Part shown: positions 54,260 through 64,000 of the stretch, in pieces | Position numbering within the stretch: position 1 is the stretch's first letter | How the letters are laid out: each line of letters begins with the position of its first letter | Assembly: GCA_958450365.1 (NCBI GenBank) | Contig: CAUEEP010000078.1 | Location: 186,001-250,000, forward strand | DNA from: Mesorhabditis belari | Taxonomy: Eukaryota > Nematoda > Chromadorea > Rhabditida > Rhabditidae | Direction of reading: 5' to 3' | Length of the DNA: 64,000 nucleotides | Notes under the pieces: generated by a model | What the model was told of the DNA's origin: nothing | Seen by the model: the letters and a program-made list of their open reading frames with translations, nothing else | The model's database searches: none | Translations under genes and position numbers: made by a program

Positions 54260-57200
54260 ATGGAGAGCCGAATCCATGCGCCGAGGTGAGTTTGAGGCTT
54301 TCTTTGTCTTCCCTATTGAATCAAAATTTCAGAGTTATTGATGAGGTCTATCAATCGAAAGTCAGACTTTACAAGATTTTCTTTGTTTTTGGATTTCTTG
54401 GAGTTGTCTTGATTGGGAGTTTGACTTATTCGATGAATGCGGGCGATCAGAAAGGAAACCGGTAGGAATTTTATTTGAAAAAAGGGGATTAGTTTATGTA
54501 AACCTACAAAAATTGATATTTGATAACCAAAAGAGATGATCTGTTTGATTCTATTGGATTGGTGAATTGAAAACTGCGGGCTATTGTCATATGTGACAGT
54601 TTGAGCACTTTCTTCGAAAGAAACCCATTTTGATGTCAATGGAAAAGTTGTAGAGAATGAAAAATCAAGCTTATATCCTAATTTCCAAAAAGATACACTT
54701 AGTAGTTTCGCTTAAAATTTGTGTATTCTGCGTGTTCTTTGTGAGGCCGCGTAATCGCTCGTCGTCTGGCGCAGGGCTTTTACATAAGCCCCTTCCCTCT
54801 CTGCTTGCCGGCTCCCCAAATTGGACATTGACTTCTCCTCAAATCAAGGCTAATCTCAATCTATTGGGTTGATTAATTGAAAACTGCCGGCGATTGTCAT
54901 ATGTGACAGTTTGAGCACTTTCTTCAAAAGAAACCCATTTTGGTGTCAATGGAAAAGTTGTAGAGAATCAAAAATAAAGCTTATATCCAAATTTTCAGAA
55001 CGATTCAAAAACTGGTTTTCAAGAAATGCCAAATTTTCACAAAACTTGCATTTTAAGCGAAACTACTAAGTGTATCTCTTTGGAAATTTGGCTATAAGCC
55101 TAATTTTTGATTCTCTACAACTTTTCCATTGACACCAAAAAGCGTTTCTTTTGAAGAAAGTGCTCAAACTGGAATCTCCAGTCTCCATCTCCAGTCCTCC
55201 ATTTTTGAGTCTCACACTTGTCTCACACACAAACCAAAATCCTACTACGAAAGAGGAATCCGCAAATTGCCTGTAAAATGGGCAAAAGTCGTCAATAATA
55301 ATGGAAATTATTTCGAATCAATTAATGGTTTTATGTTGAATAAATTTTAGTTTAAAGTCCCGCAGTTTTCAATTCACCAATCCAATATTTGATAGCCAAA
55401 AAGAAATTTTCGAGTTTTCAGTCACCCGAGGGATCTCGAAGATGAGCAGACTCTTTTGAATTTTTGCCGAAATCGGAGGTTTTTTTTGTTTTTTTACATT
55501 TTCAACGAAAATTTCGTTACAGCCATCGATTGAGCGAGAAAATCCGGGAAAGGTTGGCATTCTACGGGCTTTTTATATTTCATAAACTCTACTGAGCTCA
55601 AATTTTCTATTCGATTACAGAAATGAGAAGCTTTTCGAAACTACGTGTGATCTAGACGCTTGGAAAAGTCATTTCAATGAGAGGTCATCTAAAAAAACAA
55701 AAGATCTCATCTTTTTTTCAGCTCAACAAAATGGGAACAACAAGTTGCGGCGCTTAACTTAAAACTCGAGAATCAACAAAAGCAAATGTGAATTTATAGC
55801 CTTTCAGTTTCGCCTCAATGATCTTTTCAGAAAGGAATTGATGAACTCCTTTGATGCGTTACCGTGTCCCATCGGTTGGCAATTGTTCGGCGGTTTTTGC
55901 TATAAGGTGATCGATCCGGTCAAGTTCAATCTTTTGAGTTATTGAAAAGTAGAAAAGGCAGAAATGGAATCGTAGGGTTTTTTGAAGGTAGAAATCGGCT
56001 AGTGATTATGGTCGCATGCTTGAACGCGTATTGCTCCTCAAGGTTAGCTCCAAATCTTATGAGTAACATACCAAAATGTTGCTAAGAGTCTAGGGAAGCT
56101 AAATCTACGCATGGACTTTTGAGACAATGACTATAAAAGATTTTATTGCACTCTGCCTGCACTTTGCCTGTTGCTCGTTTCTTTTAAATTTTGGTGCAAA
56201 ATATTTTTGTGATTGATGCTCAAAAGGTCAAACTCACAAGAAAAGGGCTTTAAATTTTGATAGGAAGTTTTTTAAAGTTAAAAACCGGGTGTGTAAGATC
56301 ATATTTGATTGGCTTTTTGCTTTGACACCTGTTTTTTTTTGTTTTTTTTAAGAGAGGAAAAATGAGAGCCACAAGGAACATTACGATTTTTTTAAATCGT
56401 TACTTTCCAGCCAAATTCCAAATTATTTTAAGAAAACATTAAGAAAACATTTAGGGCAAAATTTAGGCAAACATTTTGGAGTAAAATTTTAAAAGTTAGC
56501 TGAATAAATCAAAATTCTACTCGTATGAGAAGCTTAGAATTGATTTCGGGCAAAGTGCCTTTTTTGAAAGGCACAAAAAACGCAATAAATTCTTTCATAG
56601 TCATTATCACAAAAATTCATGCGTATCTTTAGATTCTCTAGACTCTTAGCAACATTTTGGTATGTCACTCATAAGATTTGGAGCTAACCTTGAGGAGTAA
56701 CACGCGTTCAAGCACGTGACAATACTTATTAGCCCTATTATTATTGTCTATAAAATCATCCCTGTATATAAGAGTGTATAAGATCCAGATCTACTTCAAA
56801 TTAGTTCCAAGTTTCAAAAGTAACGCTAGAACATTCAGTTCTCCCTTAAAAACGTTCCATACGATCAAGCGGCAGAAATCTGCAAAAAGGAAAACAGCCA
56901 TTTGGTGTCGATTCACAGCGCCGAGGAGAACTCTTTTGTCAGCAGTCAGTTTTCGATAATAAATTAGCTAGATGAGAGTCAGGTCACTTTACGAATGTTT
57001 CCACATGGATTTGGACGGGATTCACGGTATGTTTAAACAATTTTTTAGATACTTGCAAAAGAAACTATAGGTCAAAAAGCCACCATACAACGACTGTAAG
57101 TAAAGATGATCTGGATGGATTAGTATTTTGAGAAACCCCAATATCTTCTCATTATAATGATATGAAAAGAATTTTACAAAGCTTCCTTTGGAAGGCCAAT

Positions 57201-59133
57201 GGAATTTGCAAAAAAAAGCACCAAAAATGACCTAGCGGAGCCGAATTTCAACTCAAGATTTCTTCACGGTTTTTCAATAAAGGTTTTGTGACTAATATGA
57301 AAGAAATTTACTAACTAAAACAAATAAATACAAATAAATTTGTTCTTTGCGTACTCTTTGTTAAAAGAATTTTCAAAAATGAACAAAATCACCTTAAAAA
57401 CCGAATTTTGACCCTTTTTTTGAGAGTCACAACTCTTTAAAGGAATTTTCAAAGGAATTGAATGGAATAGTCCACCAAATTTCTTTTACTTTTCTTTAAC
57501 TAGCTTCTAAAGAGATTGGACTTCTGATTTGTCAACAATTTAGGTCAGAGTTTCCTCAAAAAAAATCTTTTTTTATAAGTTTAAGCAGCCGCCAAGTCAT
57601 TTTTAGTGCCTTTTTGAAACGTCCTTTTTAAAACGTCTATATTTCGTGCAAAAACGATCACTATAAAATCATTTTTATATTGTTAAAAGGAGAAAATATT
57701 GGGGGTTTTATTTTTGTGATTTTTAAAAATACTAATCAACTCGGTTCATCTTTACTTACGGTTGTTGTATGGTGGTTTTTTTTGACCCGCAGCTTCTTTT
57801 GAAAGTACCTACCGTAAATACTGTAATAGTACCCCACCCCCTCGTACTGTCGCGTAGTCGCAAACGTTTTTACTAATTCATTTTTTTTCAAAGCGCCCGT
57901 ACTTTCAAAAAATGCGTCTTTGGTATCAAAAAATAGCCCTGAATCTCAGCTATTTTTTGATATCTAAGCAAACATTGTAGCAAAGTTTGAAGGGAAGTTT
58001 GAAGGGAAGCTTGAAGGGAAGTTTGAAGGGAAGTTTGAAGGAAGCTTGAAGGGAAGTTTGAAGCGCAACGTAGAGGCTCAACCTTTTAACCTCTGATATG
58101 TTTTTGGGCAGATCGACTAATTGTAAGCAATTTAAAGTTAGATTTGTCTCTAAAAACTTCTAGAATTTCAATATTTTTCTATAAGTTTTGAGTAAAGCGC
58201 TTTACTAATGACCAAAAAAAGGCAAAAAAGGCATCAAGTTTTTCATAGTGCAAGCTACCGTGTAACCTCTGTTTCTTTTACCTGACGCGAGTCAATTTTT
58301 ATTAAAAACCTCGTCGATTTTTTGCTTAGAATTGATAAATGATCTAAGTATATAACTGAAAATTTAAATTCGCATATCTACGCAAGCAAGGGTTTTTTAA
58401 CTACTTTAGCCATTTATAGGTGATCAAAAGTGCAATCTTTATTACAGACTGACCGTAGTCCCAACAGAAAATAGTAAATCAATAGCAAATCAATAGCTAA
58501 AACTTTATAGACAGAATTCTATATCAAAATTTGCATATTTAGATATTCAAACCCGGTTTTTCAACCGCTTTAGGCATTTGTAAGTGAGCTAAAACGTTGT
58601 CTTTCTATCATAGTACTGATTTACCTACCGTAAATACTGTAATAGTACCCTACCGCCCTCGTACAGTCGCGTAGTCGCAAAAGTTTTTGTGTATTTCATT
58701 TTTTTTCAAAGCGCCCGTACTTTCAAAAAACGTGTCTTTGGTATCAAAAAATAGCCCTGAATCTCAGCTATTTTTTGATATCTAAGCGAACATTGTAGCA
58801 AAAACCAGTGTCGAGAAAAACTCGATCAAAGCTAGACTACGCAACGCTCCGCACCGTCATTATGGGGGTGGGGTGCTATTACAGTATTTACGGTAATAGC
58901 TCGAAGTCGTCAATTGGATCTGGAGCGATGGAAGTGTTGTGGATTACACGAATTGGGGAAATGGTTGGCCCCAAGAGACTGGCACAAAGAAATGGGGTCA
59001 TGTTTGTTGATTACAGTGAAAGGAGTATCATCTGGGTATTCAGATGTGGATTCAAGGTAGATTATGGGGCTGTAGTCCGAAATCGTATGCCCATGGTGTT
59101 GTCTGCAAGAAGAAGCCCGACAATCACAAATGA
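54260..59133 (+). CDS. Type II membrane C-type lectin
   Basis: Ten exons with consistent phases: 54260-54285, 54333-54461, 55523-55552, 55621-55683, 55722-55787, 55831-55906, 56839-56944, 56983-57026, 58900-59001, 59044-59133; 243 residues. A short cytoplasmic start (MESRIHAPR) is followed by a signal anchor (IFFVFGFLGVVLIGSLTY), a stalk with heptad-like pattern (WEQQVAALNLKLENQQKQM), and then one lectin domain: CPIGWQLFGGFCYK, AAEICKKENSHLVSIHSAEE, STWIWTGFT, VVNWIWSDGSVVDYTNWGNG, GRLWGCSPKSYAHGVVCKK. The WIWSDGS and final Cys motifs are present; the expected Cys before GRLWGC is missing (KWGHMWIQ). AATAAA follows 27 bp after the stop. Introns 2 and 8 are expanded by mariner M and MITE A copies; one MITE ends 4 bp before exon 9. 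Confidence 0.9.
54553..54715. mobile_element. Mariner-derived element M, half copy
   Basis: Begins TTGGATTGGTGAATTGAAAA and breaks off after TTAGTAGTTTCGCTTAAAAT. Inside lectin intron 2. Confidence 0.85.
54864..55385 (+). mobile_element. Mariner-derived element M, second full-length deletion copy
   Basis: Ends TTGGGTTGATTAATTGAAAA and TTCAATTCACCAATCCAA with TA on both sides. The plus strand keeps a transposase-like tail (LPVKWAKVVNNNGNYF) equivalent to that at 16233 on the minus strand. Lies in lectin intron 2. Confidence 0.88.
57810..57982. mobile_element. MITE family A, copy 5 (left half)
   Basis: Starts TACCGTAAATACTGTAATAG, ends at AACATTGTAGCA where a minisatellite begins. Confidence 0.88.
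57981..58075. repeat. AAGTTTGAAGGG minisatellite
   Basis: Seven to eight units of 12-13 bp that begin exactly at the break of MITE A copy 5. Confidence 0.9.
58626..58895. mobile_element. MITE family A, copy 6, abutting a splice acceptor
   Basis: Ends TACCGTAAATACTGTAATAG and TATTTACGGTA; 270 bp. Exon 9 of the lectin gene starts at 58900, so the MITE end plus ATAG forms the 3' splice site region. Confidence 0.93.
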
Positions 59134-59192
59134 GATTTGCTTGTCACTCGTTTCTATTACCAATAAAGATTCTCTATCTTATCAATCGTAAT

Positions 59193-59416
59193 TACCGTAT
59201 TTTCTCTAATACTAGTGCACCCCGGCGAGCCGAGTTGGTGACTATTTTACGGTTTACCAAGCTTTTCCAAGAAGCTCAACACTCTAATCCCCCACTAGAT
59301 CTCATCGTCAGCTACATTTTCCGACCCCACATCGATAGGTTCTGATCAGCGCTTCTCGAGATTTCGAGCAATTTAGGTGACGCTCTGGGTGCACTACTAT
59401 TAGAGAAAATCCGGTA
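59193..59416. mobile_element. MITE family B, copy 2
   Basis: Ends TACCGTATTTTCTCTAATAC and the reverse complement ending AATCCGGTA; 224 bp. Located 60 bp after the lectin stop. Confidence 0.9.
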
Positions 59417-60113
59417 TCAATCGTAAAAGTCACACTTATACACGTGAAATGTTCAAACTGAAAATTCACAGGCTCTCCCCATTCATTTCACCAGCTTCAC
59501 CCAGCTTTGTTTTAGCAACATAAAATGTAGTTTTTGTGTAGGTATTTCCTGTAAGTATTTCGTTTGAATTCGGTTTTCCCACCCCGGAAAACCCCCGGGT
59601 GCACCATTTTCAGTTTCTTCTAACCCATTTTCTAGCTAAAGTGCGCGCTACTACCATTCCCAGCCTTAGGGGTTACTGTGGTTGAAAACTAAAACCGGAT
59701 TCGAATTCCAAACCCCAAAAAAACCCCTTTGTAAAAATTTTCAGATCTACAGCTAACATAGAACTCTCTCGTCTGAATGGCAAATTAAGCGAAAAATGAC
59801 TTTGTCGCGAGTGTGATAAAGATCCTTTCCTCAAAATGCGATCTTTGTCGTCTCCGAATGTCCATTTTCAGTTCTCGCTCGAGATCTCAGCCTCTCTCCG
59901 AACTTTCTCAGCCTAATCTGGTTTTTCCTTTCATTTTTCTGTTTCCTTATTCGAGATTTGTCATCACCACATGCCTCTCACGCCGAAATATTCCCATCGG
60001 CGTCAAGAGGAATGGGGAAATCCATCCGACAAATTTTTCCGCACAGCTATTCGATCCGATTTCTCGATGAGAATCATTGCAAAAATTTAATTTTGGCTTT
60101 TCAAAAAGGAACG

Positions 60114-63100
60114 ATGAGATTTCGACTTTTGTTTATATTTTCTTTTTATTTGATTGCCTTGACGGCCATCAAGCCGCTGCCCATTCGACGGAATGAAGCG
60201 TTTTGTGTCAACCAAGTGAGTTTTTTGAGTTAAGAGACTTCGAGTTACAAGTTCACTAACAAAAAAAAGCGTTTATTTACCAAATGACCTCGGTTGTTCT
60301 AGATAACTTAAGACAGTTCGGATCGAAAATTAGGTGCGCTGTGCGCAAAGACTGGCTTTGGAAACATTAAACAGTCTACCGTAAAAGCTGTAATAGTAGC
60401 CCCGGGAACATTATTTTTTCGCTGACTCTCTAGTGGTCATTATTCTTTCGATAGTACTTTTTGCCGTTCACATGACCAAAACTGGAAAATACAGAGTGCC
60501 CTAAAATTACCCAAACCAATAAAACGCATGGTTTAAAAGCCTTTTCATCGAAAAAACAAAAATTTAACATTAACATATTCTCTAGATTGCTTTCAACAAT
60601 TTGGTTTATTTTTTCTATATCTAAAATATCTGCATATTTTCGGAGATATTTTCTCCGACGATTCACGGGCGATTCACGGCTGCACAAGCGGCGAGACGTT
60701 TTTGGAGGCGCTCGATGCTCGAAGCCATCGATGGTGGCCAAAAGATACGCAGGATCGAGTTCAGCCCAAGCTTTCTGGAGTGACTTTTTTCAGTGAATCA
60801 ATGCTTGAATCTTCTTTTAAGCAGGCCTTTGCTTTGAGAACACTCCTGAGTAATGAGTACTGAGTAATCCATCGGATTTAAATCAGGCCTTGATGGTGGC
60901 CACTGCTTAAAGCGGAAAGCCGATGAAATCCGGGAAGTTTCGTTCACACCTTCTTGATATTATTCTTTGTTGTCACGGTGGCTTTTCGGCTCAATCAATC
61001 AGAAGTTGTTCCAAGATTATTATATTAACGAATTGTCTCGTAAACGATCGGTTTTGCCACCATCAGCCTCTCAACATCCACCAATCTCAACTGGCCTGAA
61101 ACTCCCTTCCGAAAAAGCTCGATAATCGAATCTTGATGAGTAGATTCGCTCACCATGCCTAAAAAAAATTAATTTATAAGGAGTAAATAACATTTTTGAA
61201 AGTCAAAATTTGCATAATAAAGAAAAGGTAGAAAGAGGATAGTCAACCCAAAAGCGCATAAAAGCAAAGCGCAGCAAACGGAGGTTGTTTCGGGTAATTT
61301 TGGGGCACTATATAGAGATAATTAGATAAAGATAATTACCACTCATTAAAGAAACAGTTTCCAATTCATTTATTTACGAAAATAAGTAAAATTCAACAAA
61401 AATTTAAAAAACTAGATCAACTGATCTATCAGACCCAAATTCTTCCTCACATTGCAACTTTCTCAATGGGAAATGGCATCCTATTTCGAACACTCGACGA
61501 TCACGAAATTCCGTAAGGTCGTCTGGCTCAACCAATTGATCTATTTGTTTCGTTTCCACAGTTGAACACTTCCTGCTTCAGGTATCGTTACGAGATCGAT
61601 CGACTTTATAGAATTTGGCTGCAGAGAGAATAGAAACCTCTTGTGCCATTTTTTACCACATCCAGTTTGGTCTTCAACGTGATTGATCGTTTTGAGTTTA
61701 TTTCTTTTAGCCCTTTTGCATGCGAACCCATCTTCATCTTGCGAATCCAATCGTTGCTTGCAATTGCTAGCTCTTCTCTCTCCAAATTGCATCCTATTTC
61801 GAACGCTTGACGATCACGAAATTCCGTAAGGTCCTCTGGCTCAACCAATTGATCTATTTGTTTCGTTTCCACAGTTGAACACTTCCTGCTTCAGGTATCG
61901 TTACGAGATCGATCGACGTTATAGAATTTGGCGGCATAGTGAATAGAAACCTCTCGTGCCATTTTTTTTTACCACATCCAGTTTGGTCTTCAACGTGATT
62001 GATCGTTTTGAGTTTATTTATTTCATCTCTTTTGCATGCGAATCCACGTTGTTGCTTGCATCTTCTAGCTCTTCTCTCTCGAAATTGCATCCCATTTCGA
62101 ACACTCGACGATCACGAAATTCCGTATGGTTGTCTGGCTCAACCAATTGATCGATCATCGGTTCCTAAAAGAAAATCATAAAAGTTGTACGTAAAAAAAG
62201 CATTGTAAAGTAAATTTTCACAATAAAAAGACAACAGTATTAATTATTTAAAAATGCGAAAATCTAGGTAGAGAAGTATGAAAACACGGTGCAATAAGTT
62301 GCGAAAATGATAGTTAGCTGTTAGCTTACTAGTCATTTTAGCAATTTTTAATTGAATCCTTTTAAATTGTAAGGAAAAGGTGAAATGATCGACTTTAAAA
62401 GCGCGAGTACAAGACGTTTTTTAGTAAAAGACGTAGTAACGTAGTAAAACGTAGTAAAACGTAGTAAAAGAGTTTTTTAGCAAAAGCAATTTGTTAAACG
62501 CTACACTTTACACGGCGTAAAGTGAATGAATCACACAATTGAATATTTCGCAATTTCAAGGAGAGTTACAAGATATTCAGCTAAAAACAGAGGCAAATTT
62601 GGGGGGCGGGGGGTAGCTATTATTAGAGGTGGGAAGCGGCTTTTACAGCTATTACAGCTTTTACCGTAACTACATAGAGCCTAAACTAAACGTAACTACA
62701 TAGAGCCTGGATTTAGTGCGTCTCCTTTTATCAATTAGCGATGACTCAATGTGAATCTCAATACTCCGGTCTGATTGCATAGCTGCTTTCCAGAAACATG
62801 AATGTTTTTTAACATTACGAATGATCATTTCTATTTGTGACACTTCAGAAATTCGGCAATCTGCTCTATTTGGGTCCGGCAAAAACGATGACCACCATGA
62901 TGGCAAGAGTGGGATCTGGAATTTAGTAGAGTTAGCAATGACTCTTTTAGATCCATTGTGAAATTGAAACGTTGAAGAAAAGAGGCCATATCGGACCGGG
63001 CGAAAGCGATAAACTCAATCATAACAAGTTTGATGTAGAAGGAAACAATATTAATTACAACTTTTCAGTTATTGCTTTGGGAAACAAAAGGACGAAATGG

Positions 63101-63684
63101 TGATGACGGCTTTCACGGCTCCGCTAAATGGTTGGGCTGGTCACAAGCGCTTTTTCATCTGGAGAGATCCGTTAGATCGTTTCCTCTCGCTTTATGGACA
63201 CATGTGCAAGTGAGTGTTTTGAATGAATGGCACATTGCTTTTGAATGGTTACAAGTTGTATTAACTTGCTTTGCATTGATTAAGCAATCCTGATTACAAC
63301 TAACAAAACGACAAAAGCTATTGAAAGTATCGGATTTAAGAAGTCCAGAAAATAAAAACTCTAGAGATGAGAGGAAAAATAAGATAGATTTGATAAGCTA
63401 ATGAGATAAGTTTTCCACACTTGCTTACTGGATCCGTCGTTTCTTTTTTTTTTGCTTGTACTTAATGATGTACTTAATGCTGTGCTTCTACTTAATGCAT
63501 TTTTTTTTCGAGAAAGCTAAAAAGCATGAATCAGCGCATTCAGACGAGAGCATCTCTGCGGAGTTGCCGGCAAGAATATCCACTCGTTTGCTCGTGGTGT
63601 CTACCAGATGCTCAAATCGAATCGCGGAGGGCCCGGCTCAAAGGACTTTCTGCGATTCAAACATCACGTCATTCCGCAATCTTG
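60114..63684 (+). CDS. Sulfotransferase-like secretory protein, interrupted and incomplete
   Basis: Exon 60114-60215 encodes a signal peptide or anchor (MRFRLLFIFSFYLIALTA) and ends in phase 0. Exons 63069-63209 and 63544-63684 fit together in phase 2 and read SYCFGKQKDEM, then HKRFFIWRDPLDRFLSLYGH, LCGVAGKNIHSFARGVYQML and FKHHVIPQSW. RDPxxRFLSxY is the PAPS 3'-phosphate binding motif of carbohydrate sulfotransferases of the Sulfotransfer_2 type, widespread in nematodes. The N-terminal PAPS-binding region (usually C-x-I-x-KN) should lie between 60215 and 63069, where a 2.3-kb insertion sits; a candidate start of the next exon (VRCAQRLALETLNS) runs directly into its left end. The assignment of the first exon to this gene is inference. 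The 3' end lies past 63684. Confidence 0.65.
60490..61313 (-). mobile_element. Deleted mariner-type element
   Basis: Ends CAGAGTGCCCTAAAATTACC and GGGTAATTTTGGGGCACTAT. The minus strand retains a transposase C-terminal frame (60430-60741) with RRLCSRESPVNRRRKYLR and, in another frame, a short proline/aspartate stretch typical of the DDE region. Heavily decayed. Confidence 0.65.
61469..62165 (-). repeat. 305-bp tandem repeat carrying a pogo-like DNA-binding frame
   Basis: Two full units (from about 61469 and 61780) and a partial third. Each contains CACTCGACGATCACGAAATT, CAACCAATTGATCTATTTG and CACATCCAGTTTGGTCTTCA. On the minus strand the unit encodes KRSITLKTKLDVVK and, in another frame, AKFYKVDRSRNDT, which resemble the CENP-B/pogo N-terminal helix-turn-helix. 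Frames are broken by small indels. Confidence 0.6.
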
Positions 63685-63924
63685 GTGAGAAATTTTCGAA
63701 GATCTAGTTGAAATTCTGAACTCACTAGGGAACTGTTTGAAGTTACTACCGATTTTCGAAACCGGACCTAGCTACAAAGCGTCCCCGTTGAATTCCAAGA
63801 AATATATTTGATTTTTGTCTGATGGAGGCTAGTTTTTGAGAAAAACGCATGCAAAGTTTCGGCTAATTTAGGCAAACTGCCACCTCACCTATAAAGGGGC
63901 GCCAAGCGAGAGTGGAGGAAGAGC

Positions 63925-63999
63925 GGTGATACCCTAGGGGATCGGCTAGTCAACGAAACTATACCATTTTTGCTCGCGGGTTCAATCCCGCTCTCAGCC
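63925..63999 (+). repeat. tRNA-like sequence at the window end
   Basis: GCGGTGATACCCTAGGGGAT (box A-like) and GCGGGTTCAATCCCGCTC (T-arm, but with a six-base loop). Too irregular for a functional tRNA; related to the SINE heads elsewhere. Confidence 0.5.
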
Positions 64000-64000
64000 A

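Larger units (their letters stand above)
60377..62668. mobile_element. Composite 2.3-kb element with TACCGTA ends
   Basis: Left end TACCGTAAAAGCTGTAATAG and right end its perfect 20-bp reverse complement. It belongs to the same terminal family as the MITEs but is much longer. It contains a deleted mariner-type element (60490-61313) and a 305-bp repeat array (61469-62165). Could be a parental or composite transposon, or simply a MITE enlarged by nested insertions. Confidence 0.6.

Noticed and set aside
62670..63022. Minus-strand frames (FNFTMDLKESLLTLLN and a Cys/His-rich stretch) as a second sulfotransferase C terminus
   Set aside because: Similarity is too weak, the frames are not joined by good splice sites, and no catalytic motif is present.
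63925..63999. A functional tRNA gene at the window end
   Set aside because: The T loop has six instead of seven bases and no consistent acceptor stem was found.

Overview
The window looks like nematode genomic DNA, most likely from a free-living rhabditid-type worm. No species is assigned. The evidence is: many small introns of 39-70 bp with TTTCAG or TTTTAG acceptors; a degenerate TTAGGC (nematode telomere) array; C-type lectins, an F-box protein, a Ly6-like secreted peptide and a nematode-type sulfotransferase; and a dense load of mariner/Tc1 derivatives. There is no sign of bacterial or viral organisation. The longest single-exon reading frame is about 220 codons, so the genes below were rebuilt by hand by matching splice sites and phases. 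All product calls come from motifs read by eye.

Layout. 0-7 kb: minisatellites and an eight-exon multipass membrane protein gene (1632-6789, +), whose introns hold a second minisatellite, a nested mariner relic and telomere-like repeats. 7-11 kb: two minus-strand secreted or cell-surface genes, the second Cys-rich. 11-17 kb: mostly repeats (fold-backs, a tRNA-like repeat family, a three-copy 135-bp repeat, a mariner MITE). 17.3-25.8 kb: a large inverted duplication (arms about 1.85 kb) carrying two outward-facing solo-LTR-like sequences; its spacer holds a two-domain C-type lectin gene (minus) with two mariner relics in one intron, and a small membrane-protein exon (+). 25.8-27 kb: an F-box gene (minus) split by one frameshift, whose last codons form the outer edge of the right arm. 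27.5-36 kb: a second inverted duplication, a third solo-LTR copy, and two paralogous Ly6-like peptide genes (the second degenerate). 33-43 kb: a third, mosaic inverted duplication with a piggyBac derivative, a LINE tail and MITEs. 38-49 kb: small single-span membrane protein genes whose last exons all start in phase 1, one of them complete. 49.7-53.7 kb: a decayed PLAT-like gene, a compact charged-protein gene, and a gene interrupted by an amber codon. 54.2-59.1 kb: a complete ten-exon type II membrane C-type lectin (+). 60-64 kb: a sulfotransferase-like gene (+) split by a 2.3-kb TIR-bounded insertion and running off the window.

The genes do not form an operon or pathway. The theme is secreted or cell-surface proteins (lectins, Ly6-like, Cys-rich, small membrane proteins) plus an F-box protein, which in nematodes belong to fast-evolving families, embedded in DNA repeatedly rearranged by inverted duplication and by several families of cut-and-paste elements. 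The most interesting unexplained signals are the TACCGT-ended MITE superfamily (one copy abuts a lectin 3' splice site), the paired cysteine losses in the Ly6 paralogue, the inverted duplications with LTRs, and the tRNA-like repeat families.
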